DNA of 11,268 nt, from the NCBI GenBank assembly GCA_964409165.1, contig CAYPCH010000121.1:1-11268 (forward strand). Direction: 5' to 3'. Within the stretch, counting starts at the first letter, position 1, and every line of letters starts with the position of its first letter. Positions 6,069-11,268 of this stretch are shown one piece after another. Below the pieces are notes generated by a model. That model had not been told where the DNA came from. It did no database searches and was given only the letters and a program-made list of their open reading frames with translations. The DNA comes from CAYPCH01 sp964409165 (lineage in GTDB: Bacteria; Bacillota; Clostridia; Acetivibrionales; Acetivibrionaceae). A program made the translations under genes and the position numbers.

Positions 6069-9000
6069 ATGATCAAAAATGTTTTTAAATCAATTATTTT
6101 TCTTTGCATATTATTTCTGTTTGTTTTCTGCAGTATACAGGTTTTTTCCGAAGGTGCTAGAAACCCTGTTAAAGGGGGCAAGGTATCGGCTGAATACCTG
6201 GAGACGGACGCATATTCTGAAAAGAGGCTTGCTGAGGGAAAAGCAACATTTGAAGCTAAATGTGCCATCTGTCATACCGATAGCGGGAGGGACATGGTGT
6301 ATTTTGGAGACCCGGACTTCAATGCTGCAAGAGTAATAGGGAGTGTCAAAAAATTTGCAGGTGCGTCAGATGACCCTGAGATAGGCGAAAAGGTGTATGA
6401 ATATCTCAGGTACAACAATGATGGACCTTTTATGAGTCAGGATGACCCTATTATGCAGCCGGGACCACTCAAGTTTACTCCTGGTGTAATAAACCCTGTA
6501 CTTTCAAAAAGAGAGGATTTTTGGGGTTCATTGACGGGACATAAGATTCCTACACCAGATGACATCAATATTGAGAAGATTTGGGATTCGTACGATTGGA
6601 CAAATGTAATTTTACCATACGAACTTGTAAATTGGGCTGAATATATGCCCTATTCTGTTCCGCACAAAGAAGCTGTTAATGAGATAAAAACCCTTTTCAA
6701 TAAACAGAGATATAATTTAAATAATTTGCCATTACCGGATAAGGGGCTGGGCAGATATTTCAATTATAGTGCAAGCCGTATATATGATAAATACCAATTT
6801 GCAAGCCATTCTTACGCAAAATCCGATAATTCAAAAGACTTTCTCGAAGCAGTGTACAGTACATCACTGGCAAAGTGGCTGGCAGTCCTTAATTTTGAAT
6901 ATGGTCTCCCACAACGCGTAAACGGTGCATGGAATGGGGAATGGGAATTTGGACCCCATGAAAACACAATACTCTGGGAACCAGGTGAAAATCTAAATTA
7001 TATTAATTCTTTTGCAATAAACCCGGACGAAAAAATAAATTCACGTGAGGCTATGAGAAATCAATGGACTCAGTTTTCAACAATGTTTGTTACCGGCAAA
7101 CGTGGAAGTTTTGAGCCTTCAACGTATTTCCATTATGGTACAATGCCTTGGGGATGTAAAATGGGTGATGCAGGAATATTTGGTGGTTCGGATGTTCAGA
7201 TATTCACCGGGCTTAAAGGGTTTGCTGATTTTTGGAACCATTCAAAGACCTATCCTGGTGTATCTTATTCTGGAACAAATTCCATTCCTGACTACGGTAT
7301 AGCCACAAGAAGGTTTTTAACTGCATTTTACTGGCCTTATACCGGGTTTACTTATTATTGGAAAGATAAAGAGACGGTTGTGAATCCTTTTATTGAGCTA
7401 ATATACAGACAATGGATGGCGTCAATAGGTGCAACAGATGATGAATTGAGAGATTTCTTAACCGATACATATAATTTGCCATCAAGAAATAATGATGGGC
7501 AAAGATATGAATTGCTGGTTAAGGCATATGAAAACTTGCAAGACGTCATGACTAACGAGCAGAAGGATTTTGTAAAAGCATATATAAGACGAATTTATCC
7601 TACAAATCCAACAGGCTATAAGAATTCATTTAATCCTTATAAATGGGAATTAGTTGATCCTGCGCCTGCAAAGCCTGTGCTCATTCCTTTTGGATCAGAT
7701 ACGGCAGTTGCAGAAAAACCATATGTTTTAAGGATAATTAGAGCACAATCAAAGGATGGAGATATTGAAATTACTGCATCAGGTCTACCTGATGGAGCAA
7801 AGCTTGTTAAAAGAGAAGGAAGCTGGCGCTCCGATGATTATGAATACTCTATAAACTGGACGCCGACCAAAGCACAATCCGGTAAAGTTTATACGGTTAA
7901 CCTGTCAGCGAAAAGCAATATGGGTACTAACCAGATATCAACACAAATAAATGTGGTTTCTGCCGAAAGTTCTCCGGTTCTTGATGATATACCAAGTTAT
8001 TCGGTATATGAAGGTCAGGAGTTGACATTTCCTCTAACGGTACAGAACCATAGTGAGGGAAGTCTTGAATTCTCAATGGAGGGAAGCCTCGGGAAAGTTA
8101 TGAATAATACTTGGAATACTGCCGGTATTTTCACAGTAACACCTGAAAAGAATGATGTAGGTACACATACAATTACATTTTCCGTTAAGGATAAGAGGGG
8201 GAATGTATCAAAAAAGAATGCTAAAATAACTGTCAAAGCAAACAGTAAACCTGTAATCCAGATATCACCCGACGGTTCAGGTCCAGGGGGTGTAAAAAAC
8301 ATATACACGGTCAAGGTTGGTGAGACACTAAGACTTACAATTAAAGCTTCCGATGCTGATGGCGACGAGTTGGAAATAAGCAAAACAACCGAGTTTCCAG
8401 GATATATTAACAGCAACGTTTATACTTATAAAGTGGAAGAGGATATGGCAAAGTATTTTCCTGGTCCTAATGTTCTGACATTTACAGTAAAGGATTTGGC
8501 ACCGGATAAAAACCCATGGTTCTCAATGTCTCCGGAATACAAGGGGGGCATGGCAAAGAAAGTACTATTGGTATATTTTGAGCCTGAAGATTCAAGTTCA
8601 AATCATACACCTTGGGCAATAGCAGGTTCTCCACAGACTGTAAACAGCGGTCAAAGGGTTACGCTTGATGGAACAGGATCGGATGATACCGACAAAGACA
8701 CGATAGAATTTCAGTGGAGTCAGGTTAGTGGTACGCAAGTGGAATTGTCCAATGCTTCAAGTGCTACCCCTTCTTTTATTGCACCAGAAGTCAGTACAAC
8801 GGAAATTCTTAAGTTCTATCTTATTGTAACCGATCCGGGCGGACTTAGCGACAGTAATGTTGTCAGGGTAAAAGTTAATGGTTCATCAATACCTAATGAT
8901 ACACCAACTGTAAGACCAACTGTAAGACCAACTGTTACACCGACTATTAAAGCTACAGTCACCCCAACTGCCAAAGCCACAGTAACAGTAACACCTACTG

Positions 9001-9824
9001 CCAAAGCTACAGTTATACCTACGGTTGGGACTACGGCAACAGTTGTTCCTACATCAACTGCTGTATCAAAAGTTACACCTACGGGCAGACCTGTTGATAC
9101 AAATTCTGGCTCGAATGTTGCAGCACCACCATATATTCCACCTGTTGATACACCGTTTCCTACAGCTATAGTCATAGCTACCCATACACCGATGCCTACA
9201 CCCGTAAAGGCATCGACATTAGGCACTCCACCATCACATACTCCAATAAATAGTTTTGTAAATAGAGGAGATGAGCCAATAGCATTTTTTAGTGATTTAC
9301 GAACACATTGGGCATCAAATTATATATCTGCATTAGTGTCGAAGGGTGTAATTGGAGGTTATCCTGATGGTACAATAAAGCCTGATATGGAAATCACCCG
9401 CGCCGAAGCAGTAAAGGTAATAGTTAGTTCTATCAAGTTGGAGCCTTCACAAAATCCTGTTATTACATTCAGCGATAAAGATAGAATTCCAGAATGGGTT
9501 CAGGGTTATTTACATGTTGCGATTGAAAAAGGAATAATAACAGGATTTGAAGATAACACCTTCAGACCTGACAAAAAGCTTTCAAGACAAGAAATGGCAA
9601 CGCTGATTGTCAAGGCATATAAATTTAATCTTATTACAAATGGCAATATGAAGTTTTTAGATAGCAATCAGATTCCAAATTGGTCAAGAGCATTTATTGC
9701 AACAGCAAATAACCGTGGAATAATACAAGGATACAGCGATGGTAGTTTTAGACCTGATAAGAATATTACAAGGGCTGAAACATTTACTATTGTAGCAAAA
9801 TGCATGGATATAAAATCTGATTAG
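6069..9824 (+). CDS. S-layer-anchored cytochrome c-like multidomain surface protein
   Basis: The product has 1251 residues. Domains in order: signal peptide (1-28); a class I cytochrome c-like domain (about 45-135) with the haem motif CAICH at 65-69 and methionines M122 and M129 as possible axial ligands; a Trp/Tyr-rich region I do not recognise (about 136-530); three Ig/cadherin-like modules (about 545-632, 635-725, 728-838, the third with SDADGDELEIS); a PKD/REJ-like module (845-937, TLDGTGSDDTDKD); a Thr/Pro/Val linker (941-1060); and three SLH repeats (about 1072-1118, 1133-1181, 1195-1244) with the hallmarks GYPDGT, GFEDNTFRPD and GYSDGSFRPD. SLH repeats bind pyruvylated wall polymers, so the haem domain would be displayed outside the cell, far from the anchor. 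Covalent haem attachment would need a cytochrome c maturation system, not seen here. There is only one CXXCH. Its redox partner and function are unknown. It appears to be a single-gene unit ending at a strong terminator. Confidence 0.9.
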   Translation: MIKNVFKSIIFLCILFLFVFCSIQVFSEGARNPVKGGKVSAEYLETDAYSEKRLAEGKATFEAKCAICHTDSGRDMVYFGDPDFNAARVIGSVKKFAGASDDPEIGEKVYEYLRYNNDGPFMSQDDPIMQPGPLKFTPGVINPVLSKREDFWGSLTGHKIPTPDDINIEKIWDSYDWTNVILPYELVNWAEYMPYSVPHKEAVNEIKTLFNKQRYNLNNLPLPDKGLGRYFNYSASRIYDKYQFASHSYAKSDNSKDFLEAVYSTSLAKWLAVLNFEYGLPQRVNGAWNGEWEFGPHENTILWEPGENLNYINSFAINPDEKINSREAMRNQWTQFSTMFVTGKRGSFEPSTYFHYGTMPWGCKMGDAGIFGGSDVQIFTGLKGFADFWNHSKTYPGVSYSGTNSIPDYGIATRRFLTAFYWPYTGFTYYWKDKETVVNPFIELIYRQWMASIGATDDELRDFLTDTYNLPSRNNDGQRYELLVKAYENLQDVMTNEQKDFVKAYIRRIYPTNPTGYKNSFNPYKWELVDPAPAKPVLIPFGSDTAVAEKPYVLRIIRAQSKDGDIEITASGLPDGAKLVKREGSWRSDDYEYSINWTPTKAQSGKVYTVNLSAKSNMGTNQISTQINVVSAESSPVLDDIPSYSVYEGQELTFPLTVQNHSEGSLEFSMEGSLGKVMNNTWNTAGIFTVTPEKNDVGTHTITFSVKDKRGNVSKKNAKITVKANSKPVIQISPDGSGPGGVKNIYTVKVGETLRLTIKASDADGDELEISKTTEFPGYINSNVYTYKVEEDMAKYFPGPNVLTFTVKDLAPDKNPWFSMSPEYKGGMAKKVLLVYFEPEDSSSNHTPWAIAGSPQTVNSGQRVTLDGTGSDDTDKDTIEFQWSQVSGTQVELSNASSATPSFIAPEVSTTEILKFYLIVTDPGGLSDSNVVRVKVNGSSIPNDTPTVRPTVRPTVTPTIKATVTPTAKATVTVTPTAKATVIPTVGTTATVVPTSTAVSKVTPTGRPVDTNSGSNVAAPPYIPPVDTPFPTAIVIATHTPMPTPVKASTLGTPPSHTPINSFVNRGDEPIAFFSDLRTHWASNYISALVSKGVIGGYPDGTIKPDMEITRAEAVKVIVSSIKLEPSQNPVITFSDKDRIPEWVQGYLHVAIEKGIITGFEDNTFRPDKKLSRQEMATLIVKAYKFNLITNGNMKFLDSNQIPNWSRAFIATANNRGIIQGYSDGSFRPDKNITRAETFTIVAKCMDIKSD
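6261..6275 (+). other. c-type haem attachment motif CXXCH
   Basis: These five codons encode Cys-Ala-Ile-Cys-His (residues 65-69). They are preceded by GKATFEAK, the short helix that normally leads into this motif in class I cytochromes c, and are followed about 50 residues later by NNDGPFM, in the place of the methionine ligand loop. This context makes a true haem site more likely than a chance match. Confidence 0.75.
8889..9248 (+). repeat. Thr/Pro/Val-rich linker with 12-base repeats
   Basis: The linker is built partly from short tandem units. CCAACTGTAAGA occurs at 8904-8915 and 8916-8927, with a variant at 8928-8939. ACTGCCAAAGCCACAGT (8967-8983) recurs as ACTGCCAAAGCTACAGT (8997-9013). 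The protein reads TVRP twice and then TPTAKATV-like units. Such linkers separate domains in clostridial wall and cellulosomal proteins and are common O-glycosylation sites. The repeats could allow length change by slippage. A long open frame on the opposite strand here is only the mirror of this repetition. Confidence 0.85.
9282..9801 (+). other. three SLH wall-anchoring repeats
   Basis: These bases encode the three SLH repeats that close the S-layer cytochrome (residues 1072-1244). Each starts with a Phe-Ser-Asp or Phe-Leu-Asp turn and a Trp about eight residues on, and ends with an [IL][ST]R-x-E helix: ITRAEA, LSRQEM and ITRAET. All three carry the conserved Arg of this helix. Three repeats are the usual number for a working anchor. 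Confidence 0.9.
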
Positions 9825-9833
9825 TTTGAAAGA

Positions 9834-9880
9834 GCACAGCCAACATTTCCTCTGCAAGGAGGTGGTGGCTGTGCCCTTTT
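9834..9880. terminator. intrinsic terminator between converging genes
   Basis: GCACAGCCA (9834-9842) pairs perfectly with TGGCTGTGC (9866-9874). A second inner stem (CCTC with GAGG) stacks inside the loop, and CCTTTT follows. It lies 10 bases after the stop of the S-layer cytochrome gene and 38 bases from the end of the converging glycosyltransferase gene. Its long symmetric stem could stop transcription from both sides, although the minus-strand T run is weak. Confidence 0.85.
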
Positions 9881-9917
9881 ATATATTTTATTTCATTACA
9901 GCGGAGTTAGAGTTGAA

Positions 9918-10937
9918 TTATTTGCTTTTTCTAAATATAAAGAACTTTTGCACTGCAAAACTGATTGTAAAAAGTGTTATTTCTGTAATAAGCTTTGAAT
10001 ATAAATCAGATATACTGATTACTTCGGTCAGAAAGAACATCAGGCAGTAGTTTATCAGCATAACCACAATTACGAGACCGAAATACCTTAAAGCGGATTG
10101 TCTTTTTGACAGATGTTTTGAGTCGAATACAAATGTCTTATTTACTATGTAGTTAAAAACAGAACTTATAACCCTTGCAGTAACAGTACTCCATAATAGG
10201 CTTCCAGTAAGCCATTTGAATACGAAGAACAGCACAAAGTCAAGGCTTCCAGATAGAATAGAGGAACTGCAAAACTTAAAAATAGGCATCATTACACTGA
10301 TAGAATCATAGAATGGTCTGAAATGCGTTCCGTCGTTTTTATTCTCATAAATTGTAGCAATAGGCAGCTGCCTAATTAATATATTTGATCTTTTTGATTT
10401 CAGTAGCAGGTTGAGTTCATATTCAAATCTATGACCTTCCACAGAGCATAGCCACGGAAGCAATTTGTAAGGATATCCTCGTAGTCCTGTTTGTGTATCT
10501 TTAAGGTCTATACCTGTGGCAAGCTTAAAAAACAAAGCGGATATGCTGTTTCCAAAACGGCTTTTTATAGGTACATCACCTTCAAATTGCCTGACACCCA
10601 ACACCATTTCATCAATGTTATCATCAATGGCATCAGCAAGCTTGATAATGTCATCCACATGGTGCTGACCATCCGCATCGGCACATACTATTTTATCAGG
10701 CTCACACTTTGAGTACAGGTATTCAAAACCTGTTTTAAGTGCCTTACCCTTACCCATATTTTCCTTGTGATGCAATACTGTACAGCCATATTCTTCAGCT
10801 TTATCAAAGAATACCCTGAAGCAATCGCCACTGCCATCATCAATTATTAGAATCTTATAATTTGTTTTTTCTTTCAACTCAAGAATAAGGCTGAGCATTT
10901 TTGTGGTCGGTTTATAAGCTGGTATTAAAACAGTCAT
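9918..10937 (-). CDS. family 2 glycosyltransferase fused to a GtrA-like membrane domain
   Basis: The start is ATG 10937 (minus strand), because GGAGGT lies seven bases upstream; the ATG at 10952 overlaps that site. The product has 339 residues. Residues 1-210 are a GT-A fold glycosyltransferase of the dolichyl-phosphate mannose synthase (DPM1) type, with DDGS (33-36), NMGKGKALKTG (60-70), DADGQH (87-92, the metal and sugar-nucleotide site), DTQTGLRGY (147-155) and GHRFEYEL (168-175). Residues 220-336 form a four-helix GtrA-like domain with the conserved NYIVNKTFVF (262-271). Such proteins probably transfer a sugar from a nucleotide to a polyprenyl phosphate at the inner leaflet, and the GtrA part may help flip it for wall, teichoic acid or S-layer glycan synthesis. 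The sugar is not predictable. The gene is monocistronic as seen here. Confidence 0.92.
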   Translation of the reverse strand: MTVLIPAYKPTTKMLSLILELKEKTNYKILIIDDGSGDCFRVFFDKAEEYGCTVLHHKENMGKGKALKTGFEYLYSKCEPDKIVCADADGQHHVDDIIKLADAIDDNIDEMVLGVRQFEGDVPIKSRFGNSISALFFKLATGIDLKDTQTGLRGYPYKLLPWLCSVEGHRFEYELNLLLKSKRSNILIRQLPIATIYENKNDGTHFRPFYDSISVMMPIFKFCSSSILSGSLDFVLFFVFKWLTGSLLWSTVTARVISSVFNYIVNKTFVFDSKHLSKRQSALRYFGLVIVVMLINYCLMFFLTEVISISDLYSKLITEITLFTISFAVQKFFIFRKSK

Positions 10938-10952
10938 GGTGTACACCTCCAT

Positions 10953-11268
10953 TTCAAATTATAAATTCTTGGAAACCTGTATCCATCGAAAATTATTTTT
11001 TTAAAGGAAGCTTCTATCTGTTTCGCTTAATGAATAGCACCTGAAAAGAAGTTTTCCATAATAATTCACCTTAAAATCAACAATATGATTATTAAGGCAT
11101 GAACGTATACGGGGGATAATTTTGCTAGCTATTACGTATGAATAAAAATTCTTAAATATGTAATAAACTGCATCATTCTTCCCAGCATTAGTATGCAATT
11201 AATACTCCATAAAATACTTCATAATTATATTACACACTTTTTTCATATGCAACTATTATTATTATCTA
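10953..11268. other. AT-rich upstream region, little recognisable content
   Basis: This stretch lies upstream of the glycosyltransferase gene (minus strand) and must carry its promoter. TATAAT-like bases (10959-10964) are too close to the ribosome binding site to be convincing as a -10 box. The only coding candidate is the weak small minus-strand frame listed separately. I see no tRNA, hairpin terminator or repeat. Confidence 0.4.
11001..11198 (-). CDS. possible small hypothetical protein
   Basis: A 65-codon minus-strand frame begins with TTG at 11198, with GGAG six bases upstream (11205-11208). The product is rich in Tyr, Phe, Asn and Lys and matches no family I know. It ends 63 bases before the start of the glycosyltransferase gene, in the same direction. 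The composition is what random AT-rich DNA would give, so this may be chance; the spacing of the ribosome binding site is the only positive sign. Confidence 0.25.
   Translation of the reverse strand: MHTNAGKNDAVYYIFKNFYSYVIASKIIPRIRSCLNNHIVDFKVNYYGKLLFRCYSLSETDRSFL

Noticed and set aside
8015..8416. 133-codon minus-strand frame
   Set aside because: It is antisense to the Ig/cadherin-like modules of the S-layer cytochrome and has no recognisable protein features.
8816..9226. Long minus-strand frame with Val/Gly/Thr repeats
   Set aside because: It is the exact opposite strand of the Thr/Pro linker in the S-layer cytochrome; the repetition alone keeps it open, and it has no ribosome binding site or domain.
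9826..10050. Plus-strand frame with a perfect AAGGAGGTG Shine-Dalgarno-like stretch near 9855-9863
   Set aside because: The stretch lies inside the terminator hairpin as its inner stem, and the frame runs antisense through the 3' end of the glycosyltransferase gene.

Overview
The window is AT-rich, with strong GGAGG-type ribosome binding sites. It carries a GerA-type spore germination receptor operon and a surface protein with three S-layer homology (SLH) repeats and a Thr/Pro-rich linker. Together these point to an endospore-forming member of the Clostridia; cellulolytic Ruminiclostridium-like species fit well, but the species cannot be fixed from the sequence alone.

Layout. (1) Bases 1-1366 look like the right-hand end of an old integrated island. 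They hold a DUF488 gene whose 5' end is replaced by a GC-rich hairpin, then a dual OB-fold (DuOB-like) gene broken by two compensating frameshifts at A6 tracts, then a 3' fragment of a tRNA-Leu(CAA) gene that begins at the anticodon arm. The fragment is followed by an intact terminator (1380-1409). That is the geometry left when an integrase inserts an element into the 3' half of a tRNA gene: the element should lie to the left, and the chromosome resumes at the terminator. (2) Bases 1410-1830 are a poorly explained spacer with one doubtful minus-strand reading frame and possible control elements for the next operon. (3) Bases 1831-5882 are a four-gene germination receptor operon in the order A, C, small two-helix membrane protein, B. 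The small protein sits where a receptor D-type subunit would be expected. (4) Bases 6069-9824 encode a 1251-residue secreted protein: signal peptide, a single-haem cytochrome c-like domain (CAICH), about 400 residues of aromatic-rich sequence I do not recognise, four Ig/cadherin/PKD-like modules, a Thr/Pro linker and three SLH repeats. A strong terminator follows. (5) On the minus strand, converging on that terminator, is a family 2 glycosyltransferase fused to a GtrA-like membrane domain, likely acting in cell-envelope glycosylation. (6) The last 316 bases hold only a weak small-ORF candidate.

How the genes relate. The germination genes form one receptor that would sit in the inner spore membrane. 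The S-layer cytochrome and the glycosyltransferase are separate units, both linked to the envelope. The most unusual item is the cytochrome c domain tethered to the cell wall by SLH repeats in what looks like a fermentative, spore-forming anaerobe, because it suggests surface redox chemistry or extracellular electron transfer. The second is the decayed tRNA-Leu attachment site bordering a DUF488/dual-OB gene pair.
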